Source: Actinoallomurus liliacearum
GTDB taxonomy: Bacteria > Actinomycetota > Actinomycetes > Streptosporangiales > Streptosporangiaceae
DNA length: 64,000 bases
Assembly: GCF_039542035.1 (NCBI RefSeq)
Contig: NZ_BAABHJ010000028.1
Span: 1-64,000, forward strand
Reading direction: 5' to 3'
Below are positions 52,102 to 60,654 of the stretch, in pieces. The number at the start of each line of letters is the position of its first letter. The stretch's first letter is position 1. The notes under the pieces were generated by a model. It made no database searches, was not told the DNA's origin, and saw only the letters and a list, made by a program, of their open reading frames with translations. Made by a program: the position numbers and the translations under genes.

Positions 52102-53448
52102 TCAGCGGGGGAGCGTGCCGAAGCGGGCGCCGGCGCCGAAGCCGAAGGTGCTCGCCTTGATCAGCTTGGTGCCCGACGTGCCCAGGCCGGAGGAGGTGCC
52201 GGGCGTCACGGCCACCGCCCCGGCGAAGTCGTCGAGCCCGGGGACGCCGGTCACCAGGTCGGCCCGGCCGTCGCCGTTCAGGTCGGTCAGGGCCAGCGAG
52301 GATCCGAACGCGTTGTTGTGGTTCGGCGTGATGCCGGCGCCCTGCTCCGTGATCGTGCGGACGCTCGAGGACAGGCCCTTCGCGGAGCCGAGACGCGTCC
52401 CGACCACGTCGTCGCCGTCCTCGGGTGACAGGTGCGACGCGACGTCCGCGTACCCGTCGCCGTTGACGTCCCCGGCCGCGACCGGGGAGCTGCCCTCGGT
52501 CCCGGAGACGCCGTGCTTCTGGTCCATCCCGCTCTTCGTGCCGGGGTACACCTGGTAACGGTCGCCCTCGTAGCCGCCGATGACGACGTCCGCGCGGCCG
52601 TCCTTGTTCAGGTCGCCCACGGCGAGCCCGTTCGTGTCGCCGAGCTCGATCGTGGGACCGACCTTCTTCCCCAGGCCCTTGGCCGATCCGGCGATCACGC
52701 TGGTGGTGCCCTGGTCGGCCGGGTCGTCCCAATACCAGCTCACGGCCAAATCGGCGTAACCGTCCCCGGTCACGTCACCGGCGGCGAGGGTGTCGACGTG
52801 ACCGTCCTTGCCCGGGCTGATCCCGACCGCGCTCGGCTTGGTCGAGGTCGTGCCCCGGACGACCCAGATCTTCGTGCCGTCGAACGCGGCGGTCGCGAAG
52901 TCGGTACGGCCGTCCTTGTCGAAGTCACCGGCGGTCAGCGTGGCGCCGCCGACGCCGCCCACCGCGACCGCCTTCGTCGACAATCCCTTCTTGGAACCGA
53001 ACACGATCGTCAGCGAGCCGGCGTCCTTCTTGCTGCCGATGTCCTCGCCGGGCGCGCCGATCGCCAGATCGGAGTAAGCGTCCCGGTTGAAATCGCCGAC
53101 GGCCAGCGTCGCGCCGAAGTGGTCGCCCTTTTCCGCGGCGCCCGGGATTCCGGCGCTGTTCTGGCTGATCACCTGGCGTCGCGTCGTGTTGATCCCGCTC
53201 TTGGATCCGTACGCCACCGCGACGGCTCCCGCCGTCGTCGCCGAGCCGACCTTGGCGTACGGGGCGCCGATGGCCAGGTCAGGGTAGCCGTCGCCGTTGA
53301 AGTCGCCGGGCTTGGCGGCCTTCGCGGCCGCCGACGCGCCGACCCGCGTCACCGGCTGACGCGGTGCCGCCGCGACCGCCGCCGAGGCCAGGCCGACCGC
53401 CGCGGCGACCGTGACGACGGCGGTGGTGCCCGTCACGAGAATTCTCAC
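52102..53448 (-). CDS. Secreted FG-GAP repeat protein
   Basis: A 448-residue secreted protein. The signal peptide covers about 1-28. The mature part is a beta-propeller of integrin-alpha-like FG-GAP repeats: at least seven copies of D-x-[ND]-x-D-[GA]-x-x-D-[LV] are seen, each with the Ca-binding aspartates (for example G-D-F-N-G-D-G-Y-P-D-L-A-I-G-A-P). Such proteins stand on the cell surface or in the medium, probably in adhesion or polymer binding; activity is unknown. GTG 53448 has AAGGAG seven bases upstream. Confidence 0.92.
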   Translation of the reverse strand: MRILVTGTTAVVTVAAAVGLASAAVAAAPRQPVTRVGASAAAKAAKPGDFNGDGYPDLAIGAPYAKVGSATTAGAVAVAYGSKSGINTTRRQVISQNSAGIPGAAEKGDHFGATLAVGDFNRDAYSDLAIGAPGEDIGSKKDAGSLTIVFGSKKGLSTKAVAVGGVGGATLTAGDFDKDGRTDFATAAFDGTKIWVVRGTTSTKPSAVGISPGKDGHVDTLAAGDVTGDGYADLAVSWYWDDPADQGTTSVIAGSAKGLGKKVGPTIELGDTNGLAVGDLNKDGRADVVIGGYEGDRYQVYPGTKSGMDQKHGVSGTEGSSPVAAGDVNGDGYADVASHLSPEDGDDVVGTRLGSAKGLSSSVRTITEQGAGITPNHNNAFGSSLALTDLNGDGRADLVTGVPGLDDFAGAVAVTPGTSSGLGTSGTKLIKASTFGFGAGARFGTLPR

Positions 53449-53463
53449 TGACTGACTCCTTAC

Positions 53464-53478
53464 TCACAGTTGCTGTGA
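53464..53478 (-). promoter_or_regulatory. Palindrome upstream of the FG-GAP gene
   Basis: TCACAG-TTG-CTGTGA is a perfect 6-bp inverted repeat, 16 bases before the GTG at 53448 and just ahead of its Shine-Dalgarno. The TGTGA/TCACA half-sites recall CRP/FNR-type operators, though spacing is shorter than the classical one. The binding protein is unknown; it could also act as an RNA hairpin. Confidence 0.45.
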
Positions 53479-53600
53479 AATAGGAGACGCGTCTTCCGCG
53501 GCATTGGTTGGCGATTCCGGTCGACCGGATTCTCCTGAGCACACTTCGCCCGGGGCTCGTCGATCTCCGCCTTCAGCGCCGCCGACGCGACCGGCCGGGC

Positions 53601-54323
53601 TCATCGGGGGCCGCCGTGCCAGTCGGGCATCGCCCGCTCGCCGACGGCGACGTCGTAGGCCGCCCGGGCCAGCAGCCGCGTCGAGTCCAGCGTCGGCAGG
53701 GGAGAGACCTCGGGGGTGATCAGCAAGGGGATCTCGGTGCAGACGAGGGCGACCGCGTCGCAGCCCCGCTCGGCCAGCCGCTCGATGACGCGGACGTACT
53801 CCCGCCGCGACGCCTCGCTGACCACGCCGTTCACCAGCTCCTTGAAGATGACCTCGTTGACGAGGGCCCGGTCGTCGGCGTCCGGCACCTCCGCGGCGAT
53901 GCCGCGGGCGGCCAGCGCACGCGGGTACAGCGGACCGTCCATGGTGTACCTGGTGCCCAGCACGCCGACGCGGGCGCGTCCCTCGGCCGCGGCCTGATCC
54001 GCGACGACCTCGGCGATGTGCAGCCCCGGCAGCGGGAGGGCCGGGCCCGGCACCTCGAGGGCCAGGTGGGCGGTGTTGTCCGGGCAGACGAAGAAGTCGG
54101 CGCCGGCCCGGGCGAGCCGCTGGGCGCTGGTGGCCAGGGTGGCGCGGACCGCCGCGTGGTCACCCGCGTCCCACGCGGCCATGCTGTAGCCGAACGCGAT
54201 GTAGTCCAGCGTCACGTCCGGATGCTCGTTGCGGCCGGTCCGGTGGAAGCCCTCCTCGCAGAAGGTCAGGAAGCAGAGGGCGGCTCCCCCTGTGCTGTGG
54301 GCGAGAACTCCAAGGTGTTTCAC
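53601..54323 (-). CDS. Aspartate/glutamate racemase family protein
   Basis: A 240-residue PLP-independent racemase homologue. The two catalytic cysteines are in F-V-C-P-D-N-T-A-H (about 78-86) and L-V-C-T-E-I-P-L-L (near 193), where each acts as acid or base on one face of the amino acid. The N-terminal L-G-V-L-A-H-S-T-G-G is a variant of the phosphate- or substrate-binding start. D-amino acid products often serve the cell wall or signalling. It is transcribed alone, divergent from glnE, and reads toward the FG-GAP gene. Confidence 0.88.
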   Translation of the reverse strand: MKHLGVLAHSTGGAALCFLTFCEEGFHRTGRNEHPDVTLDYIAFGYSMAAWDAGDHAAVRATLATSAQRLARAGADFFVCPDNTAHLALEVPGPALPLPGLHIAEVVADQAAAEGRARVGVLGTRYTMDGPLYPRALAARGIAAEVPDADDRALVNEVIFKELVNGVVSEASRREYVRVIERLAERGCDAVALVCTEIPLLITPEVSPLPTLDSTRLLARAAYDVAVGERAMPDWHGGPR

Positions 54324-54425
54324 GATGGCTCCAGCGTTCCGGGATATCGGGTGAGGGCGCCGGCAGCGCGCCGAGCGGCCCGATCCGAGACTCCCGCGAA
54401 GCCCGCCGGGCGCTCATGATTATCT

Positions 54426-57400
54426 TTGATCGTGAGCGAACGCCGTACGGAGAGCACGACCGCCCGGCTGGCCCGCCTCGGCATCACCGACGTCGCCGAG
54501 GCACAACGCCGGCTCGCCGGCCGGGGGCTCGGCGATGACCTGCTCGACGTCCTCGGGACCGCCGCGGACCCGGACCTGGCCCTCACCGGGCTGCTCCGGT
54601 TGCTGGAGCGGAGCGACATCCGCGCGGACCTGGCCGGCGACCGGGACGCCCTCGGCCGACTGATCGCGGTCCTCGGCGTCAGCGCCGCGCTCGGCGACCA
54701 CCTGGCACGGCATCCCGACCACTGGCGGGTCCTCGCCGGGCCCACGGCACTCCAGCGCCCCACGGCCGACGAGCTGCGTACCGCGCTGCTGACCGCCGTC
54801 GGCGCCGACCCGGCCGACCCCATGCCCCGCGCGGGAGACCCGGAGCCGATGCTCGCGCTCCGGGCCGCGTACCGGCGGGCGCTGCTGAACCTGGCGGGCC
54901 GGGATCTGACGGGGGTGACGGACGTCGAGGACGTCGCGGCCGAACTCGCCGACCTCGCCGCCGCCGCGCTCGAGGCCGGCCTGGCCATCGCCCGTGCCGA
55001 ACTCGGCGACCAGGCCGGCACCTGCCGCATCGCCGTGATCGGCATGGGCAAGTGCGGCGGACGCGAGCTCAACTACGTCAGCGACGTCGACGTCGTCTTC
55101 GTCGCCGAGCCGATGCCCGGCCAGGACGAGACGGCCGCGCTGCGGGCCGCGACCCGGCTGGCGTCCGGGATGATCAAGGCGTGCTCGGCCAGCACCGCCG
55201 AGGGCGCGCTGTGGGAGGTGGACGCCGCGCTGCGCCCCGAGGGCAAGGCGGGCCCGCTCGTACGGACGCTCGCCAGCCACCGCGCGTACTACGAGCGCTG
55301 GGCCAAGACGTGGGAGTTCCAGGCGCTGCTCAAGGCGCGCCCGGTGGCGGGGGACCGGGAGCTCGGCGAACAGTACGTCGAGGCGCTCGCCCCGCTCGTC
55401 TGGCGGGCCGCCGAACGCGACAACTTCGTCGAGGACGTCCAGGCGATGCGCCGCCGGGTCGAGGCGCACATCGACCCGGACCAGGTCGGGCGGCAGCTCA
55501 AGCTCGGCCCCGGCGGCCTGCGCGACGTTGAGTTCGCGGTGCAACTGCTGCAGCTCGTGCACGGCCGCACGGACGAGGGCCTGCGCGGCCCCAACACGCT
55601 GATCGCCCTGAAGAAGCTGTCGTGGGGCGGGTACGTCGGCCGGGCCGACGCCGCCGCGCTGGCCGGCGCGTACCGGTTCCTGCGCCGCGTCGAGCACCTG
55701 ATCCAGCTCCACCGGCTGCGCCGGACGCACCTGGTGCCCGAGGACCCCGCCGACCTGCGGCGCCTGGGCCGCGCGCTGGGCTTCCGCACCGACCCGGTCG
55801 GGGAGTTCACCGCCGAGTGGCGACGGCACGCCCGGGAGGTCCGGCGTCTGCACGAGAAGCTGTTCTACCGGCCGCTGCTGCTCGCCGTGGCCCGGCTGCC
55901 GGGCGAGGAGGCCCGCCTGACCCGCGAGGCGGCCCGTACCCGGCTGGAGGCGCTCGGCTACACCGACCCGGACGGCGCGCTCCGGCACCTGCAGTCGCTC
56001 ACGGCGGGGGTCTCCCGGCGCGCCTCGATCCAGCGCACGCTGCTGCCCGTCATGCTGGGCTGGTTCGCCGACGGCCCCGACCCCGACGCCGGCCTGCTCG
56101 GGTTCCGGCAGGTCAGCGAGGCGCTCGGCACCACGCCGTGGTACCTCCGCCTGCTGCGCGACGACGTCACCGTGGCCGAGCGGATGGCGCACGTGCTGTC
56201 CTCGAGCCGCTACGCCACCGACCTGCTGCTGCGCGCGCCGGAGGCCGTCTCCCTGCTGACCGGCGACGCGACACTGACGCCCCGGTCGTCCGACGCGCTG
56301 CGCGGGGAGGCGCTGGCCGCGGTGGGCCGGCACATGAGCGTCGTCCCCGCCCGCCTGCAACTCGACCCGGCGGCGGACGCCGTCACCGCCGTACGCGGCA
56401 TCCGGCGCCGCGAACTGCTGCGCGTCGCGGTCGCGGACCTGCTCGGCCGCCTCGACGTACGCGAGACCGGCGAGGCGCTCACCGCAATCACCCTCGTCAC
56501 GATCGAGGCGGCGCTGCGGGCCGCCGTCCACAAGATCGAGATGGAACGCCGCGCGCCGTTGCCGACGAGGTTCGCGGTGGTCGCGATGGGCCGCCTCGGC
56601 GGGTACGAGCTCGGCTACGGCAGCGACGCGGACGTCATGTTCGTGCACGACCCCGTGCCGGGCGCGGAGCAGGAGGCCGCGCCCGCGGCGCACGCGGTCG
56701 CCGAGGAACTGCGCCGCCTGCTCGCCCTGCCGGCGCCCGACCCGCCGCTGGTCATCGACCCGGGCCTGCGGCCGGAGGGACGGCAGGGCCCGCTCGTGCG
56801 CACCTTCGACTCGTACGCCTCCTACTACCGGCGCTGGTCCTCGCCGTGGGAGAGCCAGGCGCTGCTGCGCGCGGCGCCCGTGATCGGCGACGAGGAGCTC
56901 GGCACGCGCTTCCGGGCACTGATCGACCCGCTGCGGTGGCCGCAGGGCGGGATCGACGACCGCGCCCTGATGGAGATCCGCCGGCTCAAGGCACGGATGG
57001 AGGCCGAGCGGCTGCCCCGTGGCGTGGACCGTCGCCTGCACACGAAGCTGGGGCCCGGCGGCCTGTCCGACGTCGAGTGGGTGGCCCAGCTCCTGCAGCT
57101 CCGGCACGCGTACGACGTTCCGGAGCTGCGCACCACGCGGACGCTCGCGGCCCTCGACGCCGCGGCGGCGGCCGGCCTGCTGGACCGCGAGGACGCCGTA
57201 CGGCTCTGCGACGCGTGGCGGCTCGCCACCCGCATCCGCAACGCCGTCATGCTCGTACGGGGGCGGGCCTCGGACACCCTGCCGACCGAGCACCACCGCG
57301 AGCGCTCCGCCGTGGCCCGCGTGCTCGGCTACGACGCCTCCGGCGAGATGCTGGAGGACTACCGCCGCCACGCGCGTCACGCCCGCGCCGTCGTCGAGCG

Positions 57401-57431
57401 CGTCTTCTACGGCGACGACACGAGCGTGTGA
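54426..57431 (+). CDS. glnE: Glutamine synthetase adenylyltransferase/deadenylylating enzyme
   Basis: A 1001-residue bifunctional enzyme that adds or removes AMP on GlnA to set glutamine synthetase activity in response to nitrogen. Two nucleotidyltransferase domains are visible: G-R-E-L-N-Y-V-S-D-V-D-V-V-F near residue 213, and G-Y-E-L-G-Y-G-S-D-A-D-V-M-F near 725, each followed by a helical PII-uridylyl-transferase-like domain (K-L-G-P-G-G-L-R/S-D-V-E at about 358 and 875). Length is normal for actinobacteria. TTG 54426 and GTG 54432 are both possible starts. A terminator lies 84 bases after its stop. Confidence 0.95.
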   Translation: MIVSERRTESTTARLARLGITDVAEAQRRLAGRGLGDDLLDVLGTAADPDLALTGLLRLLERSDIRADLAGDRDALGRLIAVLGVSAALGDHLARHPDHWRVLAGPTALQRPTADELRTALLTAVGADPADPMPRAGDPEPMLALRAAYRRALLNLAGRDLTGVTDVEDVAAELADLAAAALEAGLAIARAELGDQAGTCRIAVIGMGKCGGRELNYVSDVDVVFVAEPMPGQDETAALRAATRLASGMIKACSASTAEGALWEVDAALRPEGKAGPLVRTLASHRAYYERWAKTWEFQALLKARPVAGDRELGEQYVEALAPLVWRAAERDNFVEDVQAMRRRVEAHIDPDQVGRQLKLGPGGLRDVEFAVQLLQLVHGRTDEGLRGPNTLIALKKLSWGGYVGRADAAALAGAYRFLRRVEHLIQLHRLRRTHLVPEDPADLRRLGRALGFRTDPVGEFTAEWRRHAREVRRLHEKLFYRPLLLAVARLPGEEARLTREAARTRLEALGYTDPDGALRHLQSLTAGVSRRASIQRTLLPVMLGWFADGPDPDAGLLGFRQVSEALGTTPWYLRLLRDDVTVAERMAHVLSSSRYATDLLLRAPEAVSLLTGDATLTPRSSDALRGEALAAVGRHMSVVPARLQLDPAADAVTAVRGIRRRELLRVAVADLLGRLDVRETGEALTAITLVTIEAALRAAVHKIEMERRAPLPTRFAVVAMGRLGGYELGYGSDADVMFVHDPVPGAEQEAAPAAHAVAEELRRLLALPAPDPPLVIDPGLRPEGRQGPLVRTFDSYASYYRRWSSPWESQALLRAAPVIGDEELGTRFRALIDPLRWPQGGIDDRALMEIRRLKARMEAERLPRGVDRRLHTKLGPGGLSDVEWVAQLLQLRHAYDVPELRTTRTLAALDAAAAAGLLDREDAVRLCDAWRLATRIRNAVMLVRGRASDTLPTEHHRERSAVARVLGYDASGEMLEDYRRHARHARAVVERVFYGDDTSV

Positions 57432-57514
57432 CGTCGCCTGCGCCATCGAGCCGTGGCGCCGTGGCGGTGCCCTGACCAGCCCGGCCGGCCAGGGCGCCGG
57501 CCGGTTCCGGTGCG

Positions 57515-57543
57515 CGGTCCCGGGCCGACGAGACCCGGGACCG
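57515..57543 (+). terminator. Stem-loop after glnE
   Basis: CGGTCCCGGG (57515-57524) pairs perfectly with CCCGGGACCG (57534-57543) around a nine-base loop, 83 bases past the glnE stop and ahead of the lipoprotein gene at 57621. It is a good candidate to separate the two transcripts. Confidence 0.7.
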
Positions 57544-57620
57544 AACGCCGTGCGAAGGTCAACGCGTGGTCATCCCCGCGTCGGCAGGGACGCAGATACG
57601 CGACAATCCCAGCTGTGATC

Positions 57621-59147
57621 ATGAACCGCCCCGTCGCCGCTCTCGCTGTCCTCCTCCTGGTCCTCACCGGGTGCGGTGGCGGTGGCGGACATGGCAGGGC
57701 CGCGGTCCCGCCCCGGGTGCCCCGGTCCGCGTCGTCGCCCGCGGTGGCCGAGAACACCAGGCCGGGATCCCCGGACTGGAAGGTGCGCAAGACCGGGGGC
57801 GAGCACGCCATCGAGGGCTTCGCCGACCGCGTGAGCGTGCTTCCGGGGGAGTCGTTCCGGCTGTTCGTCTCGACCACCGCCAAGGGCTACACCGTCAGCG
57901 CCTTCCGCATGGGCTGGTACGGCGGGGCCCAGGCGAGGAAGGTCTGGGTCGCGCCGCACCAGGCCGGCCGGCGACAGGCGGCCGCGAAGACGGCCGGGAA
58001 GACGCACACCGTGACCGCGCCGTGGCAGCCCTCGCTCACCGTCTCCACCCGTGACTGGCCCGAGGGCTCCTACCTGCTGCGCCTCGACGCCGACTCCGGG
58101 ACCCAGCGGTTCGTGCCGATCACCGTCCGGTCGGCGAGCACGGCGGGCAGGGTGGTCGTCCTGAACGGCACGACGACCTGGCAGGCGTACAACATGTGGG
58201 GCGGCCGCGACCTGTACCAGGGACCGGGCGGCTTCGACGGCCGGTCCCGCGCGGTCAGCTTCGACCGCCCGTACGACGGGAACGGCGCGGTGAAGTTCCT
58301 CGCCTTCGAACAGCCCGCCATCGCGCTGGCCGAGCGGACCGGGCTGCCCCTCGCGTACGAGACCGACAACGACCTGCACCACGACCCGCGGCTGCTCGAC
58401 GGCGCCCGCGCGCTGGTCACCCTCGGCCACGACGAGTACTGGTCGACCGCGATGCGCGACGAGGCGACGAAGGCCCGCGACGCCGGGATGAACATCGCGT
58501 TCCTGGGCGCGAACGCGGTGAACCGGCACATCCGGTTCGAGCCGACCTCCCTCGGCCCCGACCGGCTCGTCGTCTGCTACAAGAGCGCCGACGAGGACCC
58601 GATCAAGGACCCGGCGGAGAAGACCCAGGACTGGCGTCTGTCGCCCAAGCCGCGCCCGGAGAGCGCCCTGATCGGGATCATGTACACCTGCTTCCCCGCC
58701 GACGGCGCCTGGAAGGTCTACCGGCCGGACAACTGGGTGTTCGCCGGTACCGGCGCGCGCAAGGGCGAGGAGTTCCCCGGCGTGATCGGGCCGGAGTCCG
58801 ACGCGGTGACCGCGGGCGGGCCGACACCGCGACCCATCGAGGTGCTGGCCCACTCGACGATCCAGTGCGGCACCTCCACGACGAGCACCGACGCGACGTA
58901 CTACACCGCGAAGAGCGGGGCCGGGGTGTTCGCCACCGGGACCATGCGCTGGGTCTGCGCGATGCGCGGCCGGGCCTGCGGCCACGGGGTGACCGGCAAG
59001 GCGGCGCCCTTCGTCTCCCGGGTCACCGAGAACGTCCTGCGCGCCTTCGCCGCCGGCCCGGCCGGCCGGGCGCATCCGGTACGGGACAACCTGGCGAAGA
59101 TCCGGCCGGCCAAGGCCGGCGCGGCGCAGGGCGCGGACCTCGACTGA
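57621..59147 (+). CDS. Lipoprotein with N,N-dimethylformamidase beta-subunit-like domain
   Basis: A 508-residue lipoprotein: the signal peptide ends L-T-G-C with Cys18. After a short linker comes a beta-rich segment (about 50-175: S-V-L-P-G-E-S-F-R-L-F-V-S-T and the M-G-W-Y-G-G motif) and then a large domain resembling the C-terminal part of DMFase beta subunits, with W-Q-A-Y-N-M-W-G-G, Y-E-T-D-N-D-L-H and G-H-D-E-Y-W-S. The last is an invariant pattern in these proteins. Actual substrate is unknown, and amidase activity need not apply. ATG 57621 directly precedes the signal peptide. Confidence 0.88.
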   Translation: MNRPVAALAVLLLVLTGCGGGGGHGRAAVPPRVPRSASSPAVAENTRPGSPDWKVRKTGGEHAIEGFADRVSVLPGESFRLFVSTTAKGYTVSAFRMGWYGGAQARKVWVAPHQAGRRQAAAKTAGKTHTVTAPWQPSLTVSTRDWPEGSYLLRLDADSGTQRFVPITVRSASTAGRVVVLNGTTTWQAYNMWGGRDLYQGPGGFDGRSRAVSFDRPYDGNGAVKFLAFEQPAIALAERTGLPLAYETDNDLHHDPRLLDGARALVTLGHDEYWSTAMRDEATKARDAGMNIAFLGANAVNRHIRFEPTSLGPDRLVVCYKSADEDPIKDPAEKTQDWRLSPKPRPESALIGIMYTCFPADGAWKVYRPDNWVFAGTGARKGEEFPGVIGPESDAVTAGGPTPRPIEVLAHSTIQCGTSTTSTDATYYTAKSGAGVFATGTMRWVCAMRGRACGHGVTGKAAPFVSRVTENVLRAFAAGPAGRAHPVRDNLAKIRPAKAGAAQGADLD

Positions 59148-59173
59148 TTCAGCCGGCTCCTTCTGGCCCGTTC

Positions 59174-60157
59174 CTAGACCGTGACGACGATCTTCCCTCC
59201 GGTGTGGAGTCCCTTCTCGCGGTGGCGGTGTGCCTCGACGACGTCGTCGAGGGCGAACACCGTGTCGATGGCGGGCCGCAGTGCACCGAGGCGTACACCG
59301 GCGTTCAGGAAGGCCGCCATGCGCTTCACCACGACGGCGTCGAGGGTGTGCTCGAAGCTCTGGTAGCTGAAGATCGTGAGCGGCGTGCTCCTCGGGAAGG
59401 GGGTGGGCCGAGGGTCCAGGAAGCCCGCGGCGACCAGTGTTCCGCCGGGGCGGGCCGCCTTCACCAGATCCTGCTGGCCGGGGCCTGTGACAAGGTCGAG
59501 GACGATGTCGGCGCCGGTCCCACCGGTGTGGTGGCGGACGGCTTCGACGACGTCCACCTGGTCGGTGGCGATGACCGCGGCGGCGCCGGCGGCGAGCAGG
59601 TCGTCCTTCTTCGCAGTGTGCCGAGTGACGGCGATGGGCACGGCGCCGATCTGATCGGCGATCTGGATCGCCGCCCGGCCGACGCCGCCGGACGCGGCAG
59701 TGATGAGGACGTGGTCGCCGGGCCGCATTCCCGCCTTCTCGACGAGCGCGCCGTAGGCGGTGGAGTACGCGACCCAGATCGCCGCCGCCTCCGTGATTCC
59801 CAGCCCGGCCGGCCGGGCGACGACCCGGCTCGCGGGGACCGTGGTGTATTCGGCGTAGCTGCCCCTGACGGTCGCGTCCGGAACGGCCGTGAGGATGACC
59901 GGATCGCCGATCTCCAGCCCGGTGGTCTCGGGGCCCAGCGCGTCGATGACGCCGGTTCCTTCGACGCCGAGGCGAGCGTGTGGCAGGGGGACGGTTACGG
60001 GCGAGGCGCCGGAACGCATCATCAGGTCGAGCGGGTTGACGGCGAACGCTTCGATCCTGACCCGTACCTCGCCGGCCGCGGGCTCGACGACCGGCTCCTC
60101 GACGACGTGCATGACGTCCGGCCCGCCGAACTCGTCGAACACGACGACTCGTGACAT
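59174..60157 (-). CDS. MDR-family NADPH:quinone oxidoreductase-like protein
   Basis: A 327-residue medium-chain dehydrogenase/reductase of the quinone oxidoreductase type. The groove region R-I-E-A-F-A-V-N-P-L-D-L-M-M-R is typical, and NADP binds at A-A-S-G-G-V-G-R-A-A-I-Q (about 153-164). There is no zinc-binding cysteine cluster, so it is not an alcohol dehydrogenase. It probably reduces reactive quinones or enones. ATG 60157 has GGAGGAG upstream. A divergent HxlR regulator gene 87 bases away suggests control by electrophiles or redox stress. Confidence 0.9.
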   Translation of the reverse strand: MSRVVVFDEFGGPDVMHVVEEPVVEPAAGEVRVRIEAFAVNPLDLMMRSGASPVTVPLPHARLGVEGTGVIDALGPETTGLEIGDPVILTAVPDATVRGSYAEYTTVPASRVVARPAGLGITEAAAIWVAYSTAYGALVEKAGMRPGDHVLITAASGGVGRAAIQIADQIGAVPIAVTRHTAKKDDLLAAGAAAVIATDQVDVVEAVRHHTGGTGADIVLDLVTGPGQQDLVKAARPGGTLVAAGFLDPRPTPFPRSTPLTIFSYQSFEHTLDAVVVKRMAAFLNAGVRLGALRPAIDTVFALDDVVEAHRHREKGLHTGGKIVVTV

Positions 60158-60220
60158 GGTGACTCCTCCGCATTTGGTGCTGGTCTCGTTGCTCGCGGAA
60201 GACGTTACGGAGCCGTCGGT

Positions 60221-60232
60221 TACCTCCTGGTA
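60221..60232. promoter_or_regulatory. Candidate HxlR operator
   Basis: TACC-TCCT-GGTA, a small inverted repeat, lies 12 bases before the HxlR start codon at 60245 and 63 bases before the divergent reductase's start. HxlR/QorR-type regulators bind such short symmetric sites in shared promoters. The arms are only four bases, so support is modest. Confidence 0.4.
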
Positions 60233-60244
60233 CCTTCGACTTTC

Positions 60245-60628
60245 ATGCAGAACGCGGCCGGACCGACCTTCCTCGCCGACTGCCCCACGCGCCTGGCGGT
60301 CGAGATCATCTCCGACAAATGGGCCGTGCTCGTGCTCTACGGGCTCAGCCATCAGCCTCGCAGGCACGGTGAGCTCGTCGACCTCATCGGCGGCATCTCG
60401 CGCAAGGTCCTCACCCAGACGCTGCGCCGGCTCCAGCAGTACGGTCTGGTCGAACGCCATGCCGAAGCGCCACGGCGGGTCGAGTACAGCCTCACCGACC
60501 TCGGCCGGACCCTCGTCGAGCCCATCGAGGTCCTGACGATCTGGGCGCGGGACCACGGCGGGGCCATCGCCGACTTCCAGGAGGCGGCGGAGGCCGCCAC
60601 TCCTGCTCGGGCTCGCGCGCAGGGTTGA
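60245..60628 (+). CDS. HxlR-family redox-type regulator
   Basis: A 127-residue winged-helix protein. C-P-T-R-L-A-V-E-I-I-S-D-K-W-A-V-L-V-L-Y-G-L (about 13-34) is the family's hallmark, with Cys13 the single conserved cysteine used for thiol sensing in relatives such as YodB, HypR and QorR. The recognition helix region is I-S-R-K-V-L-T-Q-T-L-R-R-L. Its divergent partner is a quinone reductase-like gene, the same pairing as QorR/qor2, so repression of that gene, relieved by electrophiles, is the likely role. Confidence 0.93.
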   Translation: MQNAAGPTFLADCPTRLAVEIISDKWAVLVLYGLSHQPRRHGELVDLIGGISRKVLTQTLRRLQQYGLVERHAEAPRRVEYSLTDLGRTLVEPIEVLTIWARDHGGAIADFQEAAEAATPARARAQG

Positions 60629-60654
60629 TCTCGGCGACGGGCGTCGACTCGCGG

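Noticed and set aside
54420..57446. 1008-codon open frame on the - strand over glnE
   Set aside because: Complete overlap with the clearly real glnE and the usual shadow composition.
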